A DNA stretch of 64,000 nt from Shewanella sp. Isolate11 (GTDB lineage Bacteria; Pseudomonadota; Gammaproteobacteria; Enterobacterales; Shewanellaceae), in the NCBI RefSeq assembly GCF_022398315.1, contig NZ_JAKEVF010000002.1, positions 471,279 through 535,278 on the forward strand, written 5' to 3'. Of the stretch, positions 22,478 to 32,691 are shown piece after piece; position 1 is the stretch's first letter, and the number at the start of each line of letters is the position of its first letter. Both the position numbers and the translations under genes were made by a program. The notes under the pieces are model-generated. The model saw only the letters and a program-made list of their open reading frames with translations, was not told the DNA's origin and did no database searches.

Positions 22478-25400
22478 CTATGATGGTTCATTAAGCTCTT
22501 TATCCAATACCTTGGCTATTGTCTCTGGTGAGCTAGTATTTCTCGCGATCAGAGAATACATTACAGGGATCACAAATAGCGTAAAGAAGGTCGCTAAGAT
22601 GATGCCTGATAACACGACAACACCAATAACAAAGCGAGTCTCTGCACCTGCGCCTTGTGCCAACACTAACGGAATAGCTCCCGCTGCGGTGGTAATTCCC
22701 GTCATCAGAATGGGACGTAAGCGCTGACATGATGCTTGGATAATAGCATCATCAAACACGATTCCCTTATCACGCAGTTGATTGGCAAATTCAACGATCA
22801 ATATACCGTTTTTCGCCGCCAATCCCACTAACATGATGATCCCGATCTGACTATAAATATTCAGACTTTGTCCGGTTAACCACAGCCCAATCAAGGCTCC
22901 TAATGTTGCTAAAGGCACAGTTAACATGATCACAATTGGGTGAATATAGCTTTCAAATTGCGCTGCTAACACGAGGAAAACAATACCCAGCGCCAGCAAG
23001 AAGACGAAATACATCGAGCTTCCTGACTCTTGATAGTCTAACGACTGTCCCTTATAACTGATCACCGCTTCTGCTGGCAGATAAACATGCGCTATATCAT
23101 TTAAGTAATCTAATGCTTCGCCTAAGCTGTAGCCATCAGCCAAGTTAGCCTCAATAGTGATAGCACGCATACGATTGTAACGATTTAATTGGCTGGCATC
23201 GGCAAACTCTTCCACATTGACTAAGTTGGCCAAGGGGATCAACTCACCGCTTCTATCTGAACGTACATAGATATTGGTCAAATCGGTGGCAGTATTCTGA
23301 TTATCACGATCTCCTTCGATGATCACATCATACTCTTCACCATCGCGCATGAAGGTAGTTACCAAACGTGACCCCAACATCGACTCTAACGTTCGACCAA
23401 TATGAGAGATAGACACCCCAAGGTCGGCAGCGCGATCTTTATCTATCACCACCCTCAACTGAGGCTTGGTCTCTTTGTAGTCATGATCTAAACCAATTAA
23501 GTTTGGATTCTCTTTGGCTTTTTCTAACAAAATATCACGCCAATTAGCCAGTTCTTCATAGCTTGGTCCCCCCAGTACAAACTGTACCGGTTTACCCACA
23601 CCACGACCAAAGGCCTGACGCATCACCGGAAATGCTCGAATACCGGCCAAGTCTGATAAACGCTGGCGTATATCAGCAATTATTTCAAATGCAGGACGAC
23701 GTGTTGCCCAATCTTCAAGCACAATGATCGCCATACCATTAGAAAAATTGGCACTGCGACCAAAACCACGTGGAGCACGGATCAATAAACGTTTGATATC
23801 ACCACTATCCACCAAAGGCATTAGACGTGCTTCTATTTCATCCATATATGGCGTCATGTATTCAAAGCTTGCGCCCTGCGGTCCATCGACAATCAAGAAC
23901 ATCGAGCCTCTGTCTTCGCGAGGTGCAAACTCCTGTGGTACTTTAGTCATTAAATAGCCACTGGCTGCTAAAGATAAAAACACAAAGGAACTGATCAAGA
24001 TTGGATGCTTCATCGATCTCGCTAATATGCTGCGGTAAAATGCAGTAAACTTGTCCATTCCCGCATCAATCTTTCGCACTAACCAACCATCTTGAGCAGC
24101 AGGTTTTAGCAGCTTCGAACACATCATTGGGCTCAATGTCAGTGCAACGATGCTGGAAAAAATCACCGCAGCACTCATCGCCACAGCAAATTCTTTAAAC
24201 AGTTTACCTAAATCGCCATCAAGGAAAGTGATAGGCATAAATACCGCAACCAATACTAGGGTGGTAGCTACAATCGCAAAGCCAACCTCTCTTGCACCTA
24301 AAAATGCTGCTTTGAGTGGTGAATCCCCTTCTTCAATTCGTCTATGAATGTTCTCTAACATCACGATGGCATCATCAACCACCATACCGATAGCAAGAAT
24401 CATCGCCAATAAGGTGAGTAAGTTGATGGTATAACCTAAGGCAAATAACACGATGAAGGTAGCCATGAGAGAAACGGGCACTGTCAACGCGGGGATTAAC
24501 ATGGCTCGCACACTACCCAAAAACAGATAAATAACCACAATCACCAAAAACATAGCGATAAACAGAGTCTGATAAACCTCGTTAATCGATGCCTCGATAA
24601 ATACTGAGCTATCGTAGGAGCGCTTAATTTCCATACCTGCGGGGAGCGTTGGGTTGATTTTATCAACCAAAGCATTTGCAGCTCTAGCTACATCAAGAGT
24701 GTTTGCCGTTGACTGTTTGGAAACCCCCAAACCAATCATCGCCTCTTTATTGCCTCTAAAAGTGATACGTTCCTCTTCGGAACCAATCTCAACTTTTGCA
24801 ACGTCACCTAACTTGATTAAATAGCCATCTTCACCTTCGCTTAACACTAAGTTTGAAAAGTCTTCGGCGGTTTTAAAAGTACGCTCGAGACGCACAGTAA
24901 AGTGACGCTCTTTAGACTCAACAGAACCCGCGGGTAACTCAACGTTTTCAGAGCGCAGTACCTTTTCAATATCTGCAACGGTAAGGTGTCTTGCGGCTAA
25001 GGCTTGACGGTCTATCCAGATCCGCATGGCGTAGACTTTACCGCCACCGAGTCGAATATTGGCTACCCCGTCAATAACCGAAAAACGATCTTCCAAATAA
25101 CGGCGAGCATAATCGGTAAGCTGAAGGGTGTTCATCTGATCAGACACCAAATTGAGCCACATGATCACTTCATCACCGCCATTAGCTTTTTGAACTTCTG
25201 GGGGATCGGCTTCTTCAGGAAGATTATTCAGTAAACCAGAAATGCGGTCACGTACATCGTTAGCGGCGGCTTCAATGTCGCGACCAACATCAAATTCAAG
25301 CGTGACCGAAGAACGTCCATCGCTGCTGGATGAGTTGATGTTTCGAATTCCCTCTACACCACTGATCCGATCTTCAACCAACTGGGTAATGCGGCTTTCG

Positions 25401-25576
25401 ACAACTGCCGCACTCGCACCACGATAGTTTGTCTGTATAGAAACAATTGGCGGATCGATATTAGGATATTCACGAAGTGGCAGCTTATCGAAAGATACTA
25501 AACCGAAAACAATCAGTAATATGCTGATAACGGAAGCAAAAACCGGCCGTTTTACCGACAAATCTGTCAGCATCAT
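22478..25576 (-). CDS. RND-family efflux pump inner-membrane transporter (HAE1 type)
   Basis: A 1032-residue RND transporter of usual length, starting MMLTDLSVKRPVFASVISI. It has the two-fold RND layout: a TM helix, a large periplasmic loop, six TM helices, then the repeat. The proton-relay aspartates are visible in AIGMVVDDAIVMLENIHRR. It would export drugs or other amphiphiles as a trimer with the adaptor encoded just upstream; the two genes overlap by 4 bases (ATGA). No outer-membrane TolC-like gene or regulator is beside it. Confidence 0.92.
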   Translation of the reverse strand: MMLTDLSVKRPVFASVISILLIVFGLVSFDKLPLREYPNIDPPIVSIQTNYRGASAAVVESRITQLVEDRISGVEGIRNINSSSSDGRSSVTLEFDVGRDIEAAANDVRDRISGLLNNLPEEADPPEVQKANGGDEVIMWLNLVSDQMNTLQLTDYARRYLEDRFSVIDGVANIRLGGGKVYAMRIWIDRQALAARHLTVADIEKVLRSENVELPAGSVESKERHFTVRLERTFKTAEDFSNLVLSEGEDGYLIKLGDVAKVEIGSEEERITFRGNKEAMIGLGVSKQSTANTLDVARAANALVDKINPTLPAGMEIKRSYDSSVFIEASINEVYQTLFIAMFLVIVVIYLFLGSVRAMLIPALTVPVSLMATFIVLFALGYTINLLTLLAMILAIGMVVDDAIVMLENIHRRIEEGDSPLKAAFLGAREVGFAIVATTLVLVAVFMPITFLDGDLGKLFKEFAVAMSAAVIFSSIVALTLSPMMCSKLLKPAAQDGWLVRKIDAGMDKFTAFYRSILARSMKHPILISSFVFLSLAASGYLMTKVPQEFAPREDRGSMFLIVDGPQGASFEYMTPYMDEIEARLMPLVDSGDIKRLLIRAPRGFGRSANFSNGMAIIVLEDWATRRPAFEIIADIRQRLSDLAGIRAFPVMRQAFGRGVGKPVQFVLGGPSYEELANWRDILLEKAKENPNLIGLDHDYKETKPQLRVVIDKDRAADLGVSISHIGRTLESMLGSRLVTTFMRDGEEYDVIIEGDRDNQNTATDLTNIYVRSDRSGELIPLANLVNVEEFADASQLNRYNRMRAITIEANLADGYSLGEALDYLNDIAHVYLPAEAVISYKGQSLDYQESGSSMYFVFLLALGIVFLVLAAQFESYIHPIVIMLTVPLATLGALIGLWLTGQSLNIYSQIGIIMLVGLAAKNGILIVEFANQLRDKGIVFDDAIIQASCQRLRPILMTGITTAAGAIPLVLAQGAGAETRFVIGVVVLSGIILATFFTLFVIPVMYSLIARNTSSPETIAKVLDKELNEPS

Positions 25577-26658
25577 ACGGTAGGTCCTACCTTAGCTTGA
25601 TCCTGAAAACTAAAGTTTTCACTGGTCTCAACTTTAACACTGTCACCAGGACGCACCTTGAGGATACCGCGGATCATCACCTGTTCACCTACCTCGATAC
25701 CACCAACAATTTCTACCCAGCCTCGCTTGCGAATACCCAGTTTAACTTGACGACGCTCTACGATGTTTTCATCGTTTACTAAATAGACAAAGTGGTCTTT
25801 TTGAATGGGAATAATGGCAGATTCGGGAATGATTAACCCGTCACGACTCTGTTTAATCAGTTTAACTGTCATCAACATACCTGGAAGCAAACGCAACTTC
25901 TTATTCGGGATCTCGGCGCGAACCACCACAGCACGTGTGACAGGGTTAATTCGGCTGTCTACCGAAACAACTTTACCTTTAAATACTTCATCATCGAAGG
26001 CAACCGCAGTTGCTTCTACCTCTTTACCTATCTCTATCGATTGTAAAAAGCGTTCAGGAACTGAAAAATCAAGTTTAATCACCGAAATGTCATCCAGTGT
26101 AGTGATCACAGTACCAGGAGTGACCAAGCTGCCTAAGCTCACTTGGCGTAAGCCTAAGCGACCCGAAAATGGGGCTAGAATATGTCGATCTTTCAGCGCT
26201 GACTCAGCTTCATCTAATTCAGCCTTAGCGGTATCGATTAAAGTTTGCAGTCTGTCTCGCTCAAGCTCGGCGACAGTTTGACTGGTAACCAATGAACTAA
26301 TACGAGCCAATTCGCGCTTATGATCTTTCATCTTAACATTAGCAACTGTAACTCTGGCAATTTGCTCACGATCTTGCAAACGTACCAACATCCGCCCTTT
26401 CTCAACAATGTCACCATCGTCAAAGTTAAGCTCTGTTACCATATCAGTCACTTTAGGTGTAACAGCAATAGATTCGTTAGCTTTGGTAGTACCTAATGCT
26501 TCAACCTCATCACGAATGGGCTGCATTTCTGCTTTAGCCACTACCACGTTCGGTGTAGGACGAGCTTGTGATTCGGCCTTGCTAGCAGGTTGATTTGAAT
26601 AGAAATAGTAAGCGGCTCCTGCCGCTAAAAGTATTGAGAATATTATAGTTTTTTTCAT
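25573..26658 (-). CDS. RND efflux periplasmic adaptor (membrane fusion protein)
   Basis: About 361 residues: an N-terminal signal/anchor helix (KKTIIFSILLAAGAAYYFY), lipoyl half-motifs around NFDDGDIVEKGRMLVRLQD and ILAPFSGRLGLRQVSLGSLV, a coiled-coil hairpin between them, and a beta-barrel domain. It links the RND pump to an outer-membrane channel. I chose the ATG at 26658, preceded by GGAAGA, over an in-frame ATG at 26679, because the protein then starts with a standard MKKT signal. Confidence 0.9.
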   Translation of the reverse strand: MKKTIIFSILLAAGAAYYFYSNQPASKAESQARPTPNVVVAKAEMQPIRDEVEALGTTKANESIAVTPKVTDMVTELNFDDGDIVEKGRMLVRLQDREQIARVTVANVKMKDHKRELARISSLVTSQTVAELERDRLQTLIDTAKAELDEAESALKDRHILAPFSGRLGLRQVSLGSLVTPGTVITTLDDISVIKLDFSVPERFLQSIEIGKEVEATAVAFDDEVFKGKVVSVDSRINPVTRAVVVRAEIPNKKLRLLPGMLMTVKLIKQSRDGLIIPESAIIPIQKDHFVYLVNDENIVERRQVKLGIRKRGWVEIVGGIEVGEQVMIRGILKVRPGDSVKVETSENFSFQDQAKVGPTV

Positions 26659-26800
26659 CAATCTTCCAAAAGAGATCATTTTGTTAACGGTAGTTTACCT
26701 AGGAATATATGCGCTTCAAGGTGTTTTACTTTTGCTTACAAACTTAACAATTTAGCAACAACACCTTATTGGTTGATGAATCGACAGACTGTTGGTTTTC

Positions 26801-29194
26801 TCAACTAATATGGTTAAAAACGTGCTGATTATTGACCACTTCAAATAATACGTCCTCAGCTAACGGCGGATGCATAAAATAACCTTGTGCGTAATCGCAA
26901 CCCAACACCTGCATACTCTGATATTGTTCTTGGGTTTCAACACCTTCGGCAACCGTCTTGATGTTAAGCGAACGGGCTAGATTAATGATCGTTTCCAAAA
27001 TAACTCGGTTGTCGTAAGCCATATCCATGTGGCTAATAAAGGAGCGGTCGATCTTCAGCATGTCAAAAACAAACTTATGTAAATAACTCAACGATGAATA
27101 ACCGGTTCCAAAATCATCCAATGACAAGGAGATCCCCATTTGACGCAAGCGCTCAATGGTAAAAGTGGTCTCCTCCACCGAGGTTACTAAGGTTTGCTCG
27201 GTTATTTCCACGCAGATTTGCGACAATACAGAACTATTATGACAATAATAATATTCAAATAAGTTAAGTAATTGCCCTGAATTTAACCCTACACCTGATA
27301 CATTAACGCTGAGTTTAAAACCGCTAGGCAGTTTTAATTGATGTTTAATCATGAACTCTAATGCGTGTTGTACCACGTAGAGGTCTAGCTTCTCTAACAA
27401 GCCAGACCTTTGTAATTCAGGTAAAAAGCGCCCTGGACCCAAGATGCCATGCTGAGGATGTTTCCAGCGAATTAGCGCCTCGGCGCCCACCAAAAGATCG
27501 GTTTTTAACTCATATACCGGCTGATATTCGAGATAAAACTGCTTTTTTTCGATCCCCAATAAAAACTCACGCTCCAGTTTATAGGTCGATGTTAGTCCCT
27601 CTTCCATATCTTCGTTACAAACAAAGATCTGGTTACGCCCCTGCAATTTAGCTTTATACATGGCTTCATCGGCCAACATCAGCAATTGATTTGGTAATAA
27701 ATCGCGATTAAAACAGTTAACAATCCCTATGCTTATTGAGACTTTAATTCGGATACCACCTAGATCGATTACCTCTTCGAGTAAACTTAACAACTGCGCA
27801 GCGATAAATTCGCTGTGTTGTGAATTTTTTACTTTGCTGAGCAAGATAGCGAATTCATCACCACTTAAACGACACAAGGTGTCATGAGGACCTAATGCCT
27901 GAGATAAACGCTCGGCTAACCCTTTTAGCAGTTCATCACCGAGATGATGCCCGTAAGTGTCATTGACACTCTTAAATCGATCCACATCCATATAAAGCAA
28001 TGATACGCCGCTTTGTTCATCAGCGTTATTGATTGCTTGGGTTAACCTATCAATAAATAACGTGCGGTTGGGTAAGCCAGTTAACGAGTCATGTAATGCG
28101 AGGAACTCCATGCGAGACTTAACGTTCATTCGCTCAATTGCATTACGGATATGCTTAGCCACAAACACCAATAACTGTTTATCTTTTTGCTGAAATTGAT
28201 AACTATCAGCATAACTTTGTACAACGACAATGCCTTTAAATTGATCATCACCAAATGGCACCCCTAGCCAAGCATTAGGCATTTTCCCAAACACCTGAAT
28301 CGTCTTATCTTCGACCATGGATTTTATTTGCGCTTCGTTGACTAACAAAGGCTTATTTTTAAGTAGTACATAACCAGTAATGCTCAAGTAGCTAGGATCG
28401 ATTTCCAATCGTCTATTCGTTTCATCGAGTTGCTCAAACGCATCTAATTGATCAAATTCATCCACATGGTAGACAAAATTTAAACCGCTACGGTCCTCAT
28501 CTAAAATGGCGACGTAAAAGTTCTTGGCAAAAGTTAATCTGCCAATGCATTGATGTAATCTTTTATAGAAGGCATTCAAGCTGTCGGTCTCAAAAATCAG
28601 CTCAGCAATTTCAAATAACGCATCTTGGATCTTGCTCGAATATTCCAGTTCTTCGATAGTATTTTGCAATTTGACTAAGGTTTTTGCCTTGTGGATCTTC
28701 ATCGCAGTAATTGAGGCTAACGCCATCACGATATGTTCGTGTTGCTGGGTATAAAAATTCTTTTTGGGATGTTCGCTGTCAATAACCCCCACCACTTCAC
28801 CCTCAACTATCATGGGTACTGCAAGCTCTGATAAGCGTGGTGCGTCATCGACAATATAATTGGGGAAACGGCGAGTATCGGTGATAAGTAGCGGTTTTTT
28901 AATCTTGGCGACCTGTCCAACGACCCCCTCACCCACTTTCAATTCAATAGGAGATAAAATTTCTAAATCTTTGGGGTTTTTGGCACCAAAACTGGCTTTC
29001 TGAACTAAAACATCACGGGATTCATCCAATAGATAAATCACCACATCATCAAAACCCAACTGGGCAACGACATTGCGGGCAAGGTGCCATAATATCTCGT
29101 CAATCTCATGTAGAGACAGCATCTCAATGGCAAATGTACTCACTATATCTAAGTACTTTGCATCGACATCTTGAAGCTGAAATTTTGCCGTCAT
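26801..29194 (-). CDS. GAF-GAF-GGDEF-EAL cyclic-di-GMP signalling protein
   Basis: A 797-residue cytoplasmic protein. Two GAF sensor domains cover roughly residues 15-165 and 190-355. The GGDEF domain (about 370-530) has the active-site form RLSGDEF, with Ser replacing the first Gly; the inhibitory RxxD site upstream reads GPHD, so it is missing. The EAL domain (540-790) keeps EALIRW, DDFGTGYSSL and KIDRSF, so c-di-GMP hydrolysis is likely and synthesis possible. GGGGAATAG before the ATG is a strong ribosome site. The signal is unknown. Confidence 0.9.
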   Translation of the reverse strand: MTAKFQLQDVDAKYLDIVSTFAIEMLSLHEIDEILWHLARNVVAQLGFDDVVIYLLDESRDVLVQKASFGAKNPKDLEILSPIELKVGEGVVGQVAKIKKPLLITDTRRFPNYIVDDAPRLSELAVPMIVEGEVVGVIDSEHPKKNFYTQQHEHIVMALASITAMKIHKAKTLVKLQNTIEELEYSSKIQDALFEIAELIFETDSLNAFYKRLHQCIGRLTFAKNFYVAILDEDRSGLNFVYHVDEFDQLDAFEQLDETNRRLEIDPSYLSITGYVLLKNKPLLVNEAQIKSMVEDKTIQVFGKMPNAWLGVPFGDDQFKGIVVVQSYADSYQFQQKDKQLLVFVAKHIRNAIERMNVKSRMEFLALHDSLTGLPNRTLFIDRLTQAINNADEQSGVSLLYMDVDRFKSVNDTYGHHLGDELLKGLAERLSQALGPHDTLCRLSGDEFAILLSKVKNSQHSEFIAAQLLSLLEEVIDLGGIRIKVSISIGIVNCFNRDLLPNQLLMLADEAMYKAKLQGRNQIFVCNEDMEEGLTSTYKLEREFLLGIEKKQFYLEYQPVYELKTDLLVGAEALIRWKHPQHGILGPGRFLPELQRSGLLEKLDLYVVQHALEFMIKHQLKLPSGFKLSVNVSGVGLNSGQLLNLFEYYYCHNSSVLSQICVEITEQTLVTSVEETTFTIERLRQMGISLSLDDFGTGYSSLSYLHKFVFDMLKIDRSFISHMDMAYDNRVILETIINLARSLNIKTVAEGVETQEQYQSMQVLGCDYAQGYFMHPPLAEDVLFEVVNNQHVFNHIS

Positions 29195-29282
29195 CTATTC
29201 CCCGTGCATTGGACTAGTTCAATCCATAAACTATATGGTAAAAAACCTTCCCTAGCGAGTTCAAGTACAACAAATAATTATA

Positions 29283-29310
29283 AAAAAAGAGGCTTAATAG
29301 CCTCTTTTTT
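29283..29310 (-). terminator. Terminator of dapA-bamC
   Basis: AAAAAAGAGGC (29283-29293), loop TTAATA and GCCTCTTTTTT (29300-29310): an 11-bp stem symmetrical enough to act both ways, 17 bases after the bamC stop. Confidence 0.88.
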
Positions 29311-29327
29311 ATTTATCAAAACTGAGA

Positions 29328-30449
29328 TTATCTGACCTTACGATCTTCTTTCATTAAATCAGATAGACCTTGATATACCGCTTCGACCACCTCATTATCC
29401 ACTGGCGCATCGGCCATATCGTTTAGATAAATTCGGGTTTTGCTGTCGTCAGCGTTATCTTCATCAACCAATAAGCGATAAGAACCTTCTTTAATAGGCA
29501 AACTCTTCTCACTCCATAATGAGCTCCAAAAGCCTGAATCGTCATTAACATTGATATAGTACAAGCCTTTGTTGCTATCCATATCGACAATTTCGAAGCC
29601 CATTTCTGGTAATACAATGCGTAGGCGTTCCCAAGTACGGTTATATGGCGCGTCTGCTAACCAATAACTTGCAGCTTGAGTCTCACCTTCAGCAACGTCA
29701 GCAGCTTTGACCAACTCAACAGTAATACCTAAACTTTCACGAATTCGTTTGGCTTTAAGCATCTTGTCACGCTTAACGCTCATGTATGCGATAGTGCCGT
29801 TCAGCATATCGACGGTGTAACGGCGCTTGTCTTCACCAGTTAATAAGATATCTTGTTGCTGACCATCAAAATGCTCTTCATGATCGATAAGCTCGATGGT
29901 TAAGTTACCACTGCGGCCATGGGGTCTTACGTCGATAGTAAAACGATAACGTTGACGTACTGTATACACTTCGTCGCTACCCCAAAAGTTTGAATCGATG
30001 ACTTCCTGGTTTTCAATCCAATCAGTTTCAATCACTCCAGCAGCATTATCTTGCCTTACGATACTAACATCACGGCTATTTAAGTAATCGGTGATCACTG
30101 TATACAGTTCTTGGCGTAGGTCGACTTCATTATCGATAGATTCCACTACCACTTTTATCTTGTCACTAGAATCTTCAACATGAGTCCCTTCCGCCATAGG
30201 CAAAATTTGCAATGGCGGACGAATATCAAGCTTTTTACCCACTAAGCTAGCATCAGCTTTACTTCCTAATTCAGGAATATTGTACTCGGAGCTGTAATTA
30301 GGCTTGTTAAGCCCTTGCGGAATAACCAAATCAGGCTGGGGAGTTAACGAGACATAATCTTCGTTACCATTAGCCTGACGTCTATCTATCGGTGAACTAC
30401 AGGCTGTGACAGCTGCAATTAGCAAAATCGGGGTTACTTGCTTTAGCAT
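29328..30449 (-). CDS. bamC: Outer-membrane assembly lipoprotein BamC (NlpB)
   Basis: A 373-residue lipoprotein: signal sequence with the lipobox VTAC (Cys17), then an unstructured N-terminal stretch (LTPQPDLVIPQGLNKPNYS) and two helix-grip domains, as in BamC. It is an accessory subunit of the BAM complex that folds beta-barrel proteins in the outer membrane. It follows dapA after 3 bases, the same dapA-bamC pairing as in E. coli. Confidence 0.92.
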   Translation of the reverse strand: MLKQVTPILLIAAVTACSSPIDRRQANGNEDYVSLTPQPDLVIPQGLNKPNYSSEYNIPELGSKADASLVGKKLDIRPPLQILPMAEGTHVEDSSDKIKVVVESIDNEVDLRQELYTVITDYLNSRDVSIVRQDNAAGVIETDWIENQEVIDSNFWGSDEVYTVRQRYRFTIDVRPHGRSGNLTIELIDHEEHFDGQQQDILLTGEDKRRYTVDMLNGTIAYMSVKRDKMLKAKRIRESLGITVELVKAADVAEGETQAASYWLADAPYNRTWERLRIVLPEMGFEIVDMDSNKGLYYINVNDDSGFWSSLWSEKSLPIKEGSYRLLVDEDNADDSKTRIYLNDMADAPVDNEVVEAVYQGLSDLMKEDRKVR

Positions 30450-30452
30450 TTA

Positions 30453-31337
30453 TTATTGGACCTCTATCCGGGCTTTTTTCATCGCTTCTAGCAACAGACC
30501 ATGATACTTAGGTGAAAGTTCCGTTAAAGGTAAACGAATATGACTATGATTGATCAATCCCATACGGTGAGCAGCCCACTTAACGGGGATAGGATTAGCT
30601 TCACAAAACAATGAATCAAATAAAGAAATGATCTCTACTTCGACCGCTATAGCCCCTGCTGTATCGCCATTTAGTGCTGCTTTACACATTGCTTTGAACT
30701 GACGTGGCACGATATTGTTGGCAACAGAAATAACACCATCACCACCAAGTGAAAGAAATTCACGCGCCGTTGCATCATCACCACTGTATAATTTGAAATC
30801 TGCACCACATAATTGACGCAGACGAGCCACACGACTCACATCGCCAGTCGCCTCTTTCAGGCCCATGATATTAGGTACTTCCACTAGACGCGCGACTGTT
30901 TCTGGTAGCATATCCACTGCAGTGCGTCCGGGAACATTATATAAAATTTGTGGAATATCAGTTGAATTAGCAACCGCAGTATAATGCGCAACTAAACCAT
31001 CTGGTGTCGGTTTATTATAATAAGGTGTCACCCCAAGCATGGCTGCAACACCAAGATTAGATTGAGCTTTGGTTAGCTCTATCGCTTCAGCCGTTGCATT
31101 AGCGCCATTGCCGCCAATAACAGGTACACGACCTGCAGCGAATTTAACCGTATGGGCAACAACTTCTATATGTTCTGAAAGTGGTAAGGTTGCAGATTCA
31201 CCAGTGGTGCCTACGGCAACAATGCCATCGGTTCCCTGTTCAATATGGTATTCAACTAGTTTTTCTAGACTTGCATAATCAACCGAGCCATCACTATTCA
31301 TAGGTGTGATTAAGGCTACAATGCTTCCGTTTATCAT
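30453..31337 (-). CDS. dapA: 4-hydroxy-tetrahydrodipicolinate synthase
   Basis: A 294-residue TIM-barrel aldolase. Class I lyase motifs are present: [10 protein letters not shown], the catalytic Tyr in [11 protein letters not shown] and the Schiff-base Lys in MGLKEATGD. It condenses pyruvate with aspartate semialdehyde, the first committed step to diaminopimelate and lysine; dapE at 14955 acts later in the same pathway. GGGGAAG precedes the ATG. It is divergent from gcvR. Confidence 0.96.
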   Translation of the reverse strand: MINGSIVALITPMNSDGSVDYASLEKLVEYHIEQGTDGIVAVGTTGESATLPLSEHIEVVAHTVKFAAGRVPVIGGNGANATAEAIELTKAQSNLGVAAMLGVTPYYNKPTPDGLVAHYTAVANSTDIPQILYNVPGRTAVDMLPETVARLVEVPNIMGLKEATGDVSRVARLRQLCGADFKLYSGDDATAREFLSLGGDGVISVANNIVPRQFKAMCKAALNGDTAGAIAVEVEIISLFDSLFCEANPIPVKWAAHRMGLINHSHIRLPLTELSPKYHGLLLEAMKKARIEVQ

Positions 31338-31579
31338 GTGACTTCCCCAAGGATTCAGGACTCGCTATGGTACTGATGCTAACTGTTAAAAACAAGCATA
31401 ACTATGTTGCGATTTATTAGAAAGGCATCCCTTAAGAATGCTAACCATTTCTCCTGCTGTTTATTAAGACAGGGATCGCAAAATGATGAACATGTGTTAG
31501 CATAACTGTCTTCAAAATAGCACCTTAGTTCTTTGGTGTTTTTTTAAACAAGGTTAAGTCGTCAATTTAGGAGAATTTC

Positions 31580-32122
31580 ATGTCCAATCATCTGGTCGTC
31601 ACTGCTCTGGGCTCAGATCGTCCCGGAATCGTCAGTCGCTTTGCAAGACTAGCCAGTGAATGCGATTGTGATATTGTCGATAGCCGCATGGCATTGTTTG
31701 GTAATGAATTCACCTTAATCATGATGATTTCCGGCGCTTGGACATCGATCACAAAGATGGAAACTAGCTTATCTACATTAAGTGTTGAGCTGGGCCTTCT
31801 CACGGTCATGAAGCGTACTTCAAAACATACTCCACTCAATTTCGTATCCAGACTACTGGTGACCTTAAATGGCCAAGATCAGCGCGGTACTATGGGAAAA
31901 CTGACACAATTCTTAGCCGATCGTTCACTTGATCTCGCCGCGGTACGCTCTCACGCCGAAGAAAACGCACAAGGTGAACCAATTCAAACTGTGTCATTAA
32001 CTATTAATGTGCCTGAAAAAGTCGAGATAGATAAATTAGAACTGAGTCTGCATGAATTGGCACACCAAATGAACCTCAGCTGTAGCATCGAACGTATGCA
32101 AGGTATCGAAACACAACCATAA
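31580..32122 (+). CDS. gcvR: Glycine cleavage system regulator GcvR (two ACT domains)
   Basis: A 180-residue protein of two ACT domains (residues 5-75 and 90-170; ALGSDRPGIVSRFARLAS, LNGQDQRGTMGKLTQFLAD). In E. coli GcvR binds GcvA to repress the glycine cleavage operon when glycine is low. AGGAGAATTTC gives a strong start. It lies divergent from dapA and 10 bases before bcp, matching the E. coli order. Confidence 0.88.
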   Translation: MSNHLVVTALGSDRPGIVSRFARLASECDCDIVDSRMALFGNEFTLIMMISGAWTSITKMETSLSTLSVELGLLTVMKRTSKHTPLNFVSRLLVTLNGQDQRGTMGKLTQFLADRSLDLAAVRSHAEENAQGEPIQTVSLTINVPEKVEIDKLELSLHELAHQMNLSCSIERMQGIETQP

Positions 32123-32132
32123 AGGAATTTTT

Positions 32133-32603
32133 ATGAATACCTTAATTGCAGGTGATCTCGCACCTGACTTTATGCTAAAGAATCAAAATGACGAATCCAT
32201 TTCTCTGAAACAAGCACTCGACAAAGGGCCTGTGCTGGTTTATTTCTATCCTAAAGCACTAACACCAGGCTGTACGGTCCAGGCGTGTGGTCTGCGTGAC
32301 ACCCAACCTCAACTCGATGGACTTAATGTCACTGTATTGGGCATCAGTCCCGATCCCGTTGCTAAGTTAGCCCGCTTTGCCGATAAACACGCTCTTAATT
32401 TTTCACTCCTGAGTGATGAGGATCACGCGATTGCCGATGCATTTGGCGTATGGGGTGAAAAGAAGTTTATGGGTAAAGTATATGATGGTATCCACCGCCT
32501 GAGTTTCCTCATAGGACAAGACGGTAAAGTCGCCCACGTATTCAACAAGTTTAAGACCAAAGATCACCATGAAGTGGTATTGAATATTATTGAGCAACAA
32601 TAA
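32133..32603 (+). CDS. bcp: Thiol peroxidase Bcp (PrxQ-type peroxiredoxin)
   Basis: A 156-residue peroxiredoxin. The peroxidatic Cys47 and resolving Cys52 lie in TPGCTVQACGLRD, the one-helix PrxQ arrangement. It reduces peroxides in the cytoplasm using thioredoxin. AAAGGAATTTTT precedes the ATG; it is in an operon with gcvR. Confidence 0.93.
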   Translation: MNTLIAGDLAPDFMLKNQNDESISLKQALDKGPVLVYFYPKALTPGCTVQACGLRDTQPQLDGLNVTVLGISPDPVAKLARFADKHALNFSLLSDEDHAIADAFGVWGEKKFMGKVYDGIHRLSFLIGQDGKVAHVFNKFKTKDHHEVVLNIIEQQ

Positions 32604-32636
32604 AAGACAACCCTAAAAAAACAGCCCAAATAAAGT

Positions 32637-32663
32637 AAAAGCCAGTATTATACTGGCTTTTTT
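32637..32663. terminator. Bidirectional terminator between bcp and perM
   Basis: AAAAGCCAGTA, loop TTA, TACTGGCTTTTTT. The 7-bp GC-rich core (32641-32647 with 32651-32657) is extended by A-T pairs and serves both convergent genes. Confidence 0.85.
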
Positions 32664-32691
32664 GATATCAAATTAATTGATCGCAAAACAT

